Shown here in pieces: positions 23,001 to 33,953 of a stretch of 64,000 nt of DNA; the first letter of the stretch is position 1; each line of letters starts with the position of its first letter. A model generated the notes under the pieces. It did not search any database and was not told where the DNA came from. It saw only the letters and a program-made list of their open reading frames with translations. The stretch comes from Orientallactaga sibirica (Eukaryota; Chordata; Mammalia; Rodentia; Dipodidae). The translations under genes were made by a program, and so were the position numbers. The stretch spans positions 3,529,001 through 3,593,000 of the forward strand of contig JAEOAD010000035.1 of NCBI GenBank assembly GCA_036365145.1, given 5' to 3'.

Positions 23001-24726
23001 TGAGATGATTTCAGTGGGGGTACTGTACATCTCCTGTGTGTCCTTTCAGTGAGATATTTTCAGTGGGGGTACTGTACATCTCCTCTGTGTCCTTTCAGTG
23101 CGATATTTCCAGTGGGGGTACTGTACATCTCCTGTGTGTTCTTTCAGTGAGATGTTTTCAGTGGGGGTACTGTACATCCCTGTGTGTCCTCAGCAGTGAG
23201 ATGTTTTCAGTGGGTGTACTGTACATCCCTGTGTGTCCTCAGCAGTGAGATGTTTTCAGTGGGGGTACTGTACATCCCTGTGTGTTCTTAGCAATGAGAT
23301 GGTTTCAGTGGGGGTACTGTACATCCCTGTGTGTCCTTTCAGTGAGATGATTTCAGTGGGGGTACTCTACATCCCTGTGTGTCCTCAGCAGTGAGATGTT
23401 TTCAGTGGGGGTACTGTACATCCCTGTGTGTCCTTAGCAGTGAGATGTTTTCAGTGGGGGTACTGTACATCCCTGTGTGTCCTTAGCAGTGAGATGTTTT
23501 CAGTGGGGGTACTGTACATCCCTGTGTGTTCTTAGCAGTGAGATGTTTTCAGTGGGGGTACTGTACATCCCTGTGGGTCCTTTCAGTGAGATGTTTTCAG
23601 TGGGGGTACTGTACATCCCTGTGTGTCCTCAGCAGTGAGATGTTTTCAGTGGGGGTACTGTACATCCCTGTGTGTCCTCAGCAGTGAGATGATTTCAGTG
23701 GGGGTACTGTACATCCCTGTGTGTCCTCAGCAGTGAGATGTTTTCAGTGGGGGTACTGTACATCCCTGTGTGTCCTCAGCAGTGAGATGTTTTCAGTGGG
23801 GGTACTGTACATCTCCTGTGTGTTCTTAGCAGTGAGATGGTTTCAGTGGGGGTACTGTACATCTCCTGTGTGTCCTTACCAGTGAGATGGTTTCAGTGGG
23901 GGTACTGTACATCCCTGTGTGTTCTTAGCAGTGAGATGTTTTCAGTGGGGGTACTGTACATCCCTGTGTGTCCTTAGCAGTGAGATGATTTCAGTGGGGG
24001 TACTCTACATCCCTGTGTGTCCTCAGCAGTGAGATGTTTTCAGTGGGGGTACTGTACATCCCTGTGTGTCCTTTCAGTGAGATGTTTTCAGTGGGGTACT
24101 GTACATCCCTGTGTGTCCCTCAGCAGTGAGATGTTTTCAGTGGGGGTACTGTACATCTCCTGTGTGTTCTTAGCAGTGAGATGATTTCAGTGGGGGTACT
24201 GTACATCTCCTGTGTGTCCTTAGCAGTGAGATGATTTCAGTGGGGGTACTGTACATCTCCTGTGTGTCCTTTCAGTGAGATGATTTCAGTGGGGGTACTG
24301 TACATCTCCTGTGTGTCCTTTCAGTGAGATGATTTCAGTGGGGGTACTGTACATCCCCTGTGTGTCCTTAGCAGTGAGATGTTTTCAGTGGGGGTACTGT
24401 ACATCCCTGTGTGTCCTTAGCAGTGAGATTATTTCAGTGGGGGTACTGTACATCTCCTGTGTGTCCTCAGCAGTGAGATGATTTCAGTGGGGGTACTGTA
24501 CATCTCCTGTGTGTCCTCAGCAGTGAGATGATTTCAGTGGGGGTACTGTACATCTCCTGTGTGTCCTCAGCAGTGAGATGATTTCAGTGGGGGTACTGTA
24601 CATCCCTGTGTGTCCTTAACAGTGAGATGATTTCAGTGGGGGTACTGTACATCCCTGTGTGTCCTTAGCAGTGAGATGATTTCAGTGGTGGTACTGTACA
24701 TCCCTGTGTGTCCTTAACAGTGAGAT
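20064..24726. repeat. 48-50-bp minisatellite, about 95 copies
   Basis: The unit reads gagatgttttcagtgggggt, actgtacatc, (t)cctgtgtgtcctt and agcagt. Length is 48, 49 or 50 bp depending on two choices: catccctg versus catctcctg, and ctttcagt versus cttagcagt or ctcagcagt. A third variable site is gatgTttt, gatgGttt or gatgAttt. Blocks of identical units occur, for example about four 50-bp units near 24430-24600 and several alike around 22010-22160. This points to local unit duplication. The short ORFs in it are by-products. Confidence 0.97.
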
Positions 24727-24872
24727 TACTAGTTCATTAGTCACCAATGTTGTCACTAGTGTTATTTCTTTCAACTGTTTTAGTTATAGAAAGTGTTAAT
24801 CAGTTTAGATTTTTAAAAATTGAGTTTTTGTGTGTTTTGGTAAACTGTGCTTTTTCTTCTTTTATGCCAAAG

Positions 24873-25037
24873 CCTTACAGAGATGTCTGCAAGTAGCATA
24901 TCTTCTGCCAGCTCTGCTGTGGCTTCTGCAGTCCCCTCTACCCGACCCCGCCACCAGAAGTCCATGTCCACATCTGGCCATCCCATTAAAGTTACACTGC
25001 CAACCATCAAAGACGGCTCTGAGGCTTACCGACCTGG
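24873..25037 (+). CDS. MARK1: MARK1 exon: Ser/Ala-rich spacer (to residue 578)
   Basis: This 165-nt exon supplies one base to finish Ser524, then encodes LTEMSASSISSASSAVASAV, RPRHQKSMSTSGHPIKVTLP and TIKDGSEAYRP, and ends with GG for Gly579. The Ser-rich part is disordered by composition. The acceptor is tatgccaaAG, with a T-rich tract at 24850-24864 between it and the minisatellite. The donor is GG|gtaaca. Confidence 0.95.
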
Positions 25038-25418
25038 GTAACATCCTGGTTGCATTTCATTATCTTTGTTTTTGGAACTCTAGCACCATTTGAAAATATA
25101 CGTAGTCTCCATGCCTAAAGAACATTCTGAAATGACAGTGTGGCAGAGGAAGTTTGATGGTCACATGCACTTACTGGGTAGTTTAGCAGTTATCCAAAAT
25201 GTTGCTTTATAAATTAAGTCATTTTGAGAAGAATATTCTTAAATGATTTTATTTCAAATCTGTTCATAAAGTATTACTGCCTAATTTATTACCTACCTAT
25301 ATTGAGACATTTGCTATTTAAACACATGAAAACACTAGGCTAAGAAATGAGGCCTTTGGTGCATTCCAGTTGCTGTTCCTGTCATTGAAACAGGTATTTA
25401 GGTTAAAATATTATATGT

Positions 25419-25563
25419 CGTCTGGCGTGGTGGCGCACACCTTTAATCCCAGCACTTGGGAGGCAGAGGTAGGAGGATTGCCGTGAGTTCGAGGCCACCC
25501 TGAGACTACATAGTGAATTAAAGGTCAGCCTGGGCCAGAGTGAGACCCTACCATGGAAAAACC
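25419..25563 (+). mobile_element. B1-like SINE
   Basis: Near full length: tctggcgtggtggcgcacac through ggaggcagaggtaggaggat to ccagagtgagaccctacc. Confidence 0.92.
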
Positions 25564-26195
25564 AAAATATATTAACATGTCTATTTTCTCTTTTATCTCT
25601 TGTAAGAGTTCTCAAATTCAGAATATCTGAACATTTTAACCCTTTGATAATTAGATTTTATTAGACATATTGGTAGTACCATGTAGCATTTATGCCAATA
25701 CTGGGACCTAAATTAGAAATAAGAAATGACTTATTTTAAAAGCTTTTTAATAAACCATAAAATTGATGTACACTGCTAAGTAATTTAAGGTAAAATGAAT
25801 TAAAATAAATATCCCTTATCTGAAATTCTTGAGACCAAAAACATTTTGGAATCTGAACTTTTTTAGACTTTGGAATATTTATTCCATATACATAGCAAGA
25901 CATATTAGGTGTGAGACCCATATTTAAACATTAAACTTATTTGTTTCACATATACCTTACCCACACTGCCAGGAGATAATTCTGTACAGTGTATTCATTG
26001 TCCCTTCATTTTGACTGTCCTGTCAGAAAGTCATGTGTGGAAGTTTCGTGTCAGTGCTCAAAACAATTTGGATTTTGAAGTCTATTGGATTTCAGGTTTT
26101 CAGGTTATATAGTAATTACATATAGACGGTATGCTGGTTAGACATTCCTGACACTGACAGGAACTGGCCTTTGTGTCCTTTGTAGCAGTAATTTT

Positions 26196-26500
26196 ATCAT
26201 TAGTGACCCACATTTTTAATTTTTGTATATTATAACAGCTTATACTCTTTTATCCCCTCATCCCTGCATCTGTTACCCGGGGACCTTCATCATAATCCTG
26301 GGGCCTCCTCACTAAGGTTGTGGTATTCACTGTGGGGGCAAGAAGGACTCAGTCAGTCCCTGGGGCTTGAGCGTGGACCACACCACAGGCCATTCCTACT
26401 CACTCTGTGACTCTTACAATCTCTCCTCCCCTTTGGCAATGTTCCCTGAGCCATGGCAGGCCTGCTGGCATTCTGATTTTAACCCATCTCTAAAGTGAGC
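26196..26500. repeat. Unclassified dispersed repeat, copy 2
   Basis: It shares ordered words with 10790-11010 (tatcccctcatccctg, actctgtgactcttacaatc, gttccctgagcc). The family was not identified. Confidence 0.5.
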
Positions 26501-26608
26501 ACAAAAGTTATGCTGGCAGAAGAAGCCACAGCCATTTTTCTGGTTTTTGTGTGAGTGAAAGCTTTCCTTGTCATTATTGTGAGAAGTGTATCTTACGTGT
26601 CCCAGCAG

Positions 26609-26860
26609 TGCAACCCAGAGAGTGCCTGCTGCTTCCCCATCTGCTCACAGTATTAGTGCGGCCACTCCAGACCGGACCCGCTTTCCCCGTGGGAGCTCCA
26701 GCCGAAGCACTTTCCATGGAGAACAGCTCCGTGAGCGGCGCAGTGCTGCCTATAATGGACCCCCTGCCTCCCCGTCCCACGAAACAGGTGCATTTGCACA
26801 TGCCCGACGGGGGACATCCACGGGCATCATAAGCAAAATCACGTCCAAGTTCGTTCGCAG
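26609..26860 (+). CDS. MARK1: MARK1 exon: spacer with aPKC-type site (residues 580-662)
   Basis: This 252-nt exon completes Gly579 and encodes [16 protein letters not shown], then [20 protein letters not shown] and [16 protein letters not shown], ending AG for Arg663. The ACT at 26709-26711 is Thr613 in SRSTFHGEQ. In MARK proteins this is the site that atypical PKC phosphorylates to release the kinase from membranes. The start is fixed at T26609 by homology (PGxTQRV), although an AG three bases upstream could also serve. The reading frame stays open past the donor (AG|gtcagt) into the intron. Confidence 0.95.
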
Positions 26861-26914
26861 GTCAGTACCAGTGGACTATCAAGATTTCTTTCCTCTAGAA
26901 ATTGTAGAGGAGAC

Positions 26915-27038
26915 CACCCTAAATGAACTCCAAACACATGTGCCACTTTGTGTATCTGTCTTTACATGGGTACTGGGGAATCAAACCTGGACCATCAGGT
27001 CAAACACCTATAACCCTAAGCCATCACTGCAGTCCCAA
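26915..27038 (-). mobile_element. tRNA-derived SINE fragment, antisense
   Basis: Matches the body and head of the family in reverse: ctccaaacacatgtgccact, tgggtactggggaatcaaac and taagccatcactgcagtccc. Confidence 0.8.
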
Positions 27039-27043
27039 CAATG

Positions 27044-27064
27044 GTGTGTGTGTGTGTGTGTGTG
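27044..27064. repeat. (TG)n microsatellite
   Basis: About ten TG units between a tRNA-SINE fragment and a B1. Confidence 0.9.
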
Positions 27065-27198
27065 TTTTCCAGGTAGGGTCTCACTCTAGGCTAGGATGAC
27101 CTAGAATTCACTCTGTATTCTCAGGGTAACCTTGAACTTACTGCAATCCTCCAACCTCTGTATCCCAAGTGCTGTGATTTAAGGCGTGGGCCACCACA
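27065..27198 (-). mobile_element. B1-like SINE, antisense
   Basis: Reverse B1 from ccaggtagggtctcactcta to ttaaggcgtgggccaccaca. Confidence 0.85.
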
Positions 27199-27407
27199 TT
27201 TATTCATATTTAAATGCTTTGAGTTAGACAAAGGAAGTAGATACAAGCTTATATGTATCATGTAGATAATATTTACCTTAAAATACTTTTAGATTGCTCG
27301 CAATACATAGTTTATCTTGTATGTCTTTATATAAAAATCCAATGCTACATACATTATTTATGTAATTTAATCTCATAAAAATTTAACATCAAAATGTAGT
27401 AAATACA

Positions 27408-27535
27408 GCTGAGCATGGTGGTGCATGCCTTTAATGACAGAACTCAGGAAGCTGAGGTAGGAAGATCACCATGAATTAGAGGCCAGTCTAGCCCTAAAGA
27501 GTGAGTTCTAGGTCAGCCTGGACTACAGACCCTGG
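27408..27535 (+). mobile_element. B1-like SINE
   Basis: Diverged copy: gctgagcatggtggtgcatg to gtcagcctggactacagacc. Confidence 0.82.
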
Positions 27536-27627
27536 CAATTTAATATGTACAGTAAAACCAAATAATTACATGTATAATAAATCTCTAATCTGATGAAACA
27601 GCAGTACAGCTGTATTTGTTCCTATAA

Positions 27628-27784
27628 AGTAACCTTGCAGGTATAGCACACTCTGAGTAAGTACCCGTGCAGGTACAGTGTACATGGAGTAAGTACCTGT
27701 GCAGGTTCAGTGCACATTGAGTAAGTACCCGTGCAGATGCAGCACATACTGAGGAAGTACTATGCAGGTTCAGTGCACACTGAG
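27628..27784. repeat. 32-bp tandem repeat, about 5 copies
   Basis: Units taagtacccgtgcaggt + acagtgtacatggag start at 27658, 27690, 27722 and 27754 (the last is 31 bp), preceded by a partial diverged unit. Several substitutions separate the copies, so it looks old. Confidence 0.85.
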
Positions 27785-29729
27785 TTTGCCGGTTGCTGGG
27801 TATAGCGCAGGCTGATGTGTTTGGCCTGTTACTGTGTCATCACATGGCTCCTTGAGCCCTATGACATACCAAACTCTTTGTGAGACGCAGAGTGGGCCCT
27901 CCAGAGTCTGACGTCATGGAAGAAACCACTGTGGAAACAAATAGCTGTGATCCACACAGTGTGGGCTGGCAAAGAACATGTGGGCTACATGCCCAGAGCA
28001 TCCAGAGGGCTCCACACCACAGTCCTATGAGCTAAGCCTTAGGTGATGGATGACTAAGAAATTATGACACTTACTTAAGCAGGGCTGATGCTGAGTGGGT
28101 GATCCTGAGACATCAAAGTCCATGTGGAGCAGTGGCTTCCATCACCTGCCTTGTGCAGCCATTATGGACTCAGTTCACAGAGTGCTTGTGCACACCACAC
28201 TAAAACTGTGAACTTTCAGAAGCAGCAGGCTCTCATGGGTGTCCTGGTGCCATTGGGCGGCTCCTATGCAGCTTGGTATCTCATTAAGGAACACCTAAAA
28301 CCTAGCAGCAGTCAGCAGGGCTGGTGGAGGACGGTGGTGGCAGGCCATGTGCCACATGCTAGGCAGATAGGGATGGTGTCTGCTTTTAGAATTTGCTAGA
28401 TCCTACAGCTATTTTTTTTACTGACAACTTCTATACTTACATACAAAAAATGCATGATATTTCCCTCCCCTCCCCCATTCCCCTTTAGAACTCCAATCTC
28501 CATCATATCCCCTCCCTCTCTCCATTAGTCTCTCTTTTAATTTGGTACCATCATCTTTTTCTTCTATTATGAGGGTCTTGCAAAGGTATTGCTAGGCACT
28601 GCAAGGTCATGGATATCAAGGCCAATTTCTGTCTGGACAGTTGCATTGTAAGCAGTCGTACCCTTCCTTTGGCTCTTCCATTCTATCCGCCCCCTCTTCC
28701 GCAATGGGCCCTGAGCCTTGGAGGGTGTAACAGAGATGTTTCAGTGCTGGGCACTCCTCCATCATTTCTTCTCCGCACTATGTTGCCTTTTGGGTCATCC
28801 CAGTGGTCATCACCATCTGAAAAGAGAAGCTTCTCTAACCAGAAACGAGAGTAGCATTAATATGTGAATATGAACATTAAGTGTAGTGCTTTCAGGGCAG
28901 CTTGGTGGGAATAAAATATACATTTAGTCAGATAAGAGCAGGTTTTATACCCCTAAGGCTCATGACCTCCCCTGCCATAGACTTTTGCTTAGTTTTTTCA
29001 GTACCAGGTATGTATTCCCTCCTATAGAGAGGGCCTTCAGTCCAATTATGGAGCAGTTGGTTACCACAAGAGTAGACATGCCACTATTGCACCCATTCAG
29101 TCACTGGGCCTGTCTGGCCAAGCTTGAATATTCAGTGTCCACTGTTTCCACTGCTGATGACTTCTGTCTCCCATACAGCTGCATGCAGTGCAGCTTTTTC
29201 CAGCTTTCAGTTGGCTGGTCTACAGGAGAAGGTTTTCTGCTCCGCACCAGCTTGCTTTCTCAGTGACCTTGCCTCTCAGGCAAGAGATGTCTTCAGCAAT
29301 AGGGTCTTACTATCTGTTTCTGAAGGGAGACCAAGGGCTTTGGCAAAAGCCTTTAATGTTTTGGAGGCTACCAGGACCTCCTTGGCCAACAACTCACTGG
29401 AAGGTATCCCATCCCAGGCACTGAAAATTTTCCAGTAACAGTCTACAGCTTCTAGATGTGCCATTATCAAAAAAGTAGGTTTACATAAGTCTTATTCACA
29501 CTATCTTGAATTTAGATTGACAGTCCCCCGCCCTTCTTTTACGCATTCTCTTCCCATGGCCTCGCTTAGGCCATTCCCCTCCCTGTAATCTGTTCTTCTA
29601 CTTACATATGTGCAATACCATACACTTAAGTCCTTCCCTCTCCCCCCTCCCTTACAGCCTTTTCCCAGCTTACTGGTTTCTGGTACCTATTTTTGGTTCT
29701 TGTTCACACACAAGTCTATACATTTGTAG

Positions 29730-30869
29730 CTAGGATCCACATATGAGAGAGAACATGTGACGTTTGGCTTTCTGAGCCTGGGTTACCTCATTTAATATAA
29801 TCCTTTTCAGATCCATCCATTTCCCTGCAAATTTCATAATTTCATTTTTCTTCACCACTGAATAGAACTCCATTGTGTAAATGTGCCACATCTTTATTAT
29901 CCATTCATCTGTGGAGGGACATCTAGGCTGCTTCCATTTCCTTGCTATTGTGAATAGAGCAGCAATAAACATGGTTGTGCAAGTATCTCTAAGGTAGTGA
30001 GAAGAGTCCTCTGGATATATGCCTAGGAGTGCTATAGTTGGATCATATGGTAAATCTATTTCTAGCTGTCTCAAGAACCTCCACACTGATTTCCACAATG
30101 GCTGCACCAGATTACATTCCCACCAACAGTGTAGAAGTGTTCCTCTTTTTCCGCATCCATGCCAACACTTATTGTCATTTATTTTCTTGATGGTAGCCAT
30201 TCTGACAGGAGTAAAATGGAATCTCAAAGTGGTTTTAATTTGCATTTCCCTGATGGCTAAGGATGTGGAACACTTTTGTAGATGTTTATATGCCATCTGT
30301 ATTTCTTCTTCTGAGAACTCTCTATTTAGTTCCATAGCCCATTTTTTAACTGGGTTGTTTGAATTCTTATTATTCTGTTTTTTAAGTTCTTTGTATATTC
30401 TGGATATTAATCCTCTGTCAGATGTATAGCTGGCAAAGATTTTCTTCCATTCTGGAGGTTTTCTCTTTGCTCTATTCACAGTGTCCTTTGCTGTACAAAA
30501 GCTTTGTAATTTCATGAGGTCCCAGTGGTTGATTAGTGGTTTTAGTCCCTGAGCAATTGGGGTTATATTCAGAAAGTCCTTGCCTATGCCAATTTGTTGA
30601 AGGGTTTCCCCTACCTTCTCCTCTAGCAGTTTCAGAGTTTCAGGTCTGATATTAAGGTCCCTGATCCATTTGGACTTGACTTTTGTGCATGGGGAGAGAC
30701 AAGGATCTATTTTTATCCTTTTACATACAGATATCCAGTTTTCCCAGCACCACATGTTAAAGAGGCTATCTTTTCTCCAATGAATATTTTTGGCATTTTT
30801 GTCAAAAATCAGGTAGCTGTAGCTGCCTGGATTAATATTTGGGTCTTCTATTCTGTTCCATTGATCCAC
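29730..30869 (-). pseudogene. L1 ORF2 C-terminal fragment (379 codons open)
   Basis: This is the longest open piece of the antisense L1. It covers the ORF2p C-terminal region after the RT, including the Cys/His cluster [19 protein letters not shown] and the conserved [12 protein letters not shown] segment, and ends at the normal ORF2 stop. It has no independent promoter that I can see and is an L1 remnant rather than a host gene. Confidence 0.9.
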
Positions 30870-31279
30870 CTGTCTGTCCTTGTGCCAGTACCATGCTGTT
30901 TTTGTTACTGTGGCTTTGTAATATAACTTAAAATTGGGTTATGGTAATACCACCAGCCTGATTTTTGTTGTGCAAAATTGTTTTGGCTATTCGAGGTTTT
31001 TTGTGTTTCCAGATGAATTTTAGGATTGTTTTTTCTATTTCTGTGAAGAATGCTATTGGGATTTTAATGGGGATCGCATTAAATGTGTAGATTGCTCTTG
31101 GTAAGATTGACATTTTCACAATATTGTTTCTTCCAATCCAGGAGCATGGGATGTCTTTCCATTTCCTTGTGTCTTCTGTAATTTGTCGCTTGAGTTTTTT
31201 TTAAAGTTCTCATTGTAGAGATCCTTCACTTCCTTGGTTAAGTTTATTCCAAGGTTTTTTTTTTATTTGTTTGTTTGTT

Positions 31280-31588
31280 TTAGGCAATTGTGAATGGGAG
31301 AGATTCCCTGATTTCATCCTCTGCATGTTTGTTGTTAGTGTATAGAAAAGCTACTGATTTCTGTGTGTTTATTTTGTATCCTGCTACATTGCTAAAAGTG
31401 TTTATCAGCTCTAACAGTTTGCTGGTCGAGTCTTTAGGGTCTGTTATGTACAAAATCATATCATCTGCAAATAATGATAATTTGATCTCTTCCCTTCCAA
31501 TTTGTATCCCTTTTATGAGTGTCTCTTGCCTTATTGCTGTGGCTAAGACTTCCAGTACTATATTAAAAAGAAGTTGGAAAGTGGACAC
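31280..31588 (-). pseudogene. L1 reverse transcriptase fragment with FADD motif
   Basis: This open piece of the same L1 carries the RT catalytic motif FADDMILYI at about residues 40-48. The two catalytic aspartates are intact here, although the frame is broken on both sides. Confidence 0.88.
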
Positions 31589-33332
31589 CCTTGTCTTGTT
31601 CCTGAATTTAGAGGAAAAGCTTCAAGTTTTTCCCCATTTAGTATTATGTTGGCTGTAGGTTTGTCATAAATAGCTTTTATTATGTTGAGGTATGTTCCTT
31701 CTATTCCCAGTTTCTGTAATACTTTCACCATGAAGGGGTGTTGGATTTTGTCAATCCCTTTTCTGCATCTATTGAGATGACCATGTGATTTTTGTCCTTC
31801 AGACCATTTATATGGTGTATTACATTTATGGATTTGCCTATGTTGAACCATCCCTGCATCTCTGGAATAAAGCCTACTTGGTCTGGGTGAATAATCTTTC
31901 TGATATATTCTTGTATTCTGTTTGCTAATATTTTGTTGAGAATTTTTGCATCTGTATTCATGAGGGAGATTGGTCTGTAATTTTCTTTTTTGATCTGTCT
32001 TTGTCCAGTTTGGGTATCAGGGTGATGCTAGCTTCATAAAAGGATTTTGGTAGAATTCCTTCCTTTTCTATTTTATGGAAAAGTTTGAGAAGCATTGGTT
32101 TAGTTCTTTCAGGAATGTCTGGTAAAATTCAGCAGTGAATCCATCTGGGCCTGGGCTTTTTTTAGTTGGGAGACTTTTTATAACTGCTTGGATCTCTGTA
32201 GTTGTTATAGGTCTATTTAAATGGTTTATCTTATCTTGATTTAAACTTGGTAGGTCATATGAATCAAGGAAGTCATCCATTTCTTTCAGGTTTTCAAACT
32301 TAGAGGCATATATATTCTTAAAGTATGCCCATATGATTTTCTGAATTTCTTTGGTATCTGTTGTAATGTTGCCTTTTTCATCTCTAATTTTGTCAATTTT
32401 TATCTCTTCTCTCTTTCTTTTGGTCAGATTTGCTAAGGGTTTATTAATCTTGTTTATCCTTTCAAAGAACCAAGTCTTTGTTTCATTGATTTTTTTGATT
32501 GTTTTTTTGGTTTCCATTTCATTAATTTCTGCCCTAACCTTTATTATTTCTTCCCATCTACTGATTTTTGGTTTGCCTTGTTCTTCTTTTTCCAAGGCCT
32601 TAAGGTAAAGCATTAAATTGTTTAGTTGTGAACTCTCTGATTTCTTAATATAGGCTCTTATAGCTATAAATTTCCCTCGTAGGACTGCCTTCATTGTGTC
32701 CCAAAGGTTTTGTATGTTGTATTCTCATCATCATTTGATTCTATGAATTTCTTGATTTCCTTTTTAATTTCTTCAATGACCCATACATCATTCAATAATG
32801 AACTGTTTAGTCTCCATGAATTTCTGTATGCTCTGTAGTTTTTCTTGTTGCTGAGTTGCAGTTTAATCCCATTGTGGTCAGAAAGAGTACAAGGGATTAT
32901 TTCAATTTTCCTGTATTTGTTAAGATTTGATTTGTGTCCTATTATATGGTCTATTTTAGATAATGTCCCATGTGCTGCTGAGAAAAATGTATATTCTGCA
33001 GCATTTGGATGGAATGTTCTGTATACATCTGTTAGGTCCATTTGTTCCATGATATCATTTAATGCAGATGTCTCAGTTGTGGCTGGGAATTAAAAGAGTA
33101 TATAAAAAAGCCCTGAACTTTCACCTCGTACCTCCTTTTGACAATACCCATAGACACTGAAATGACAGGGGCATGGTTGTGATGAGCCTGAGAAGCAGTG
33201 GCAGGTGACCTGTGATGGAAAGCTGTCAGGATGGAAGTCTGCTCAAGCTCACTTTACAGTCACTGTACATGTAGGTTTCCTGATCTGTGTTTCACTTTTG
33301 TCATTAAATCTCAACTTTCGCTTTGTTTTGAG

Positions 33333-33377
33333 GGATCCAAATGAAGGCGAAGCCAGTGGCAGGACCGACACGAGCAG
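33333..33377 (+). CDS. MARK1: MARK1 45-nt exon (residues 664-677)
   Basis: This small exon completes Arg663 and encodes DPNEGEASGRTDTS, ending AG for the Arg678 codon. Both borders have the same phase, so including or skipping it keeps the reading frame and changes the protein by 15 residues. The acceptor is ctttgttttgAG, with G at -3, the least favoured base there; the donor is AG|gtgagg. These traits fit a cassette exon in the acidic spacer. I believe human MARK1 isoforms differ here, but I could not check. Confidence 0.93.
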
Positions 33378-33799
33378 GTGAGGAGCCTGGACTGCCAGTG
33401 TATGTGAAATGTGCTGGATCCTCTGCACTGGCCCACCACGGGCAAAAGTGGGAAGGAAAACTAGATAGCGTGTGTAAATCTTCCTGTGGGGTGGGCTTTC
33501 CTGATGTTGCCTAGCACCTAATGAAGTTTAAACTAATCAACTTTTAAGTTTGTGACCTACAAACATGACTTTGAATTTTACACTTGGTAAAGAAATGGGC
33601 TTTCTATTCTGTAAGGTAAGTCACAGCAGAATTAACAGGTTAAAATACAGTTTTCCTTCATAACCAAAATTAGCCCACAGTGATAGCACAAATGACACAA
33701 AACACCGAGGTAACTAAATATGTAGGAGACTTGACTTTGTAGCATAGTCAGTGAGCATTAGTCATGGACAACCTTTTTTTGTTTGTTTGTTTGTTTGCT

Positions 33800-33953
33800 T
33801 TTTTTGTTTTTTTTTTGAGATAGGGTCTCATTATAGCCTAGGTTGACCTGGAATTTACTATGTAGTCTCAGCCTGGCCTCGAGCTCATGGTGATCCTCCT
33901 ACCTCTGTGTCCCAAGTGTTGGGATTAAAGGCGTGTGCCACCACACCCAGCTT
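33800..33953 (-). mobile_element. B1-like SINE, antisense
   Basis: Full-length reverse copy with T-rich tail: tttgagatagggtctcatta to gccaccacacccagctt. Confidence 0.92.

Larger units (their letters stand above)
18796..24872 (+). other. MARK1 intron (6.1 kb), mostly minisatellite
   Basis: It contains a young tRNA-SINE (19464-19722) and a 4.66-kb array (20064-24726) that fills about three quarters of the intron and ends only 146 bp before the next exon. Nothing was recognised at 18796-19440 or 19740-20060. Confidence 0.85.
25038..26608 (+). other. MARK1 intron (1.6 kb)
   Basis: It holds a B1 (25419-25563) and a dispersed repeat copy (26196-26500). Nothing recognisable was seen at 25570-26190. 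It ends in a tandem acceptor, cccAGcAG. Confidence 0.8.
28412..33092 (-). mobile_element. LINE-1, 5'-truncated, antisense to MARK1
   Basis: Read on the minus strand it starts inside the ORF2 endonuclease, retains the endonuclease C-terminus (LSDHNGIKLQ), the whole reverse transcriptase region in several frames, and the C-terminal Cys-rich segment ([14 protein letters not shown]). It ends with a 3' UTR of about 1.3 kb and a T run at 28412-28419 (its poly-A). Frameshifts and stops break ORF2 into at least seven pieces, so it cannot move by itself. No clear target-site duplication was found. Confidence 0.95.
26861..33332 (+). other. MARK1 intron (6.5 kb) dominated by L1
   Basis: Its content in order is an antisense tRNA-SINE fragment (26915-27038), (TG)n, two B1s, a 32-bp tandem repeat (27628-27784), unique sequence at 27790-28400 with nothing recognised, an antisense L1 (28412-33092) and about 240 bp of unique sequence before the next exon. 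Confidence 0.85.

Noticed and set aside
20064..24726. CRISPR-like array of direct repeats
   Set aside because: The units are contiguous with no unique spacers, and the setting is a mammalian intron. It is a minisatellite.
29730..30869. 379-codon minus-strand gene
   Set aside because: It is the C-terminal part of L1 ORF2 in a broken L1.
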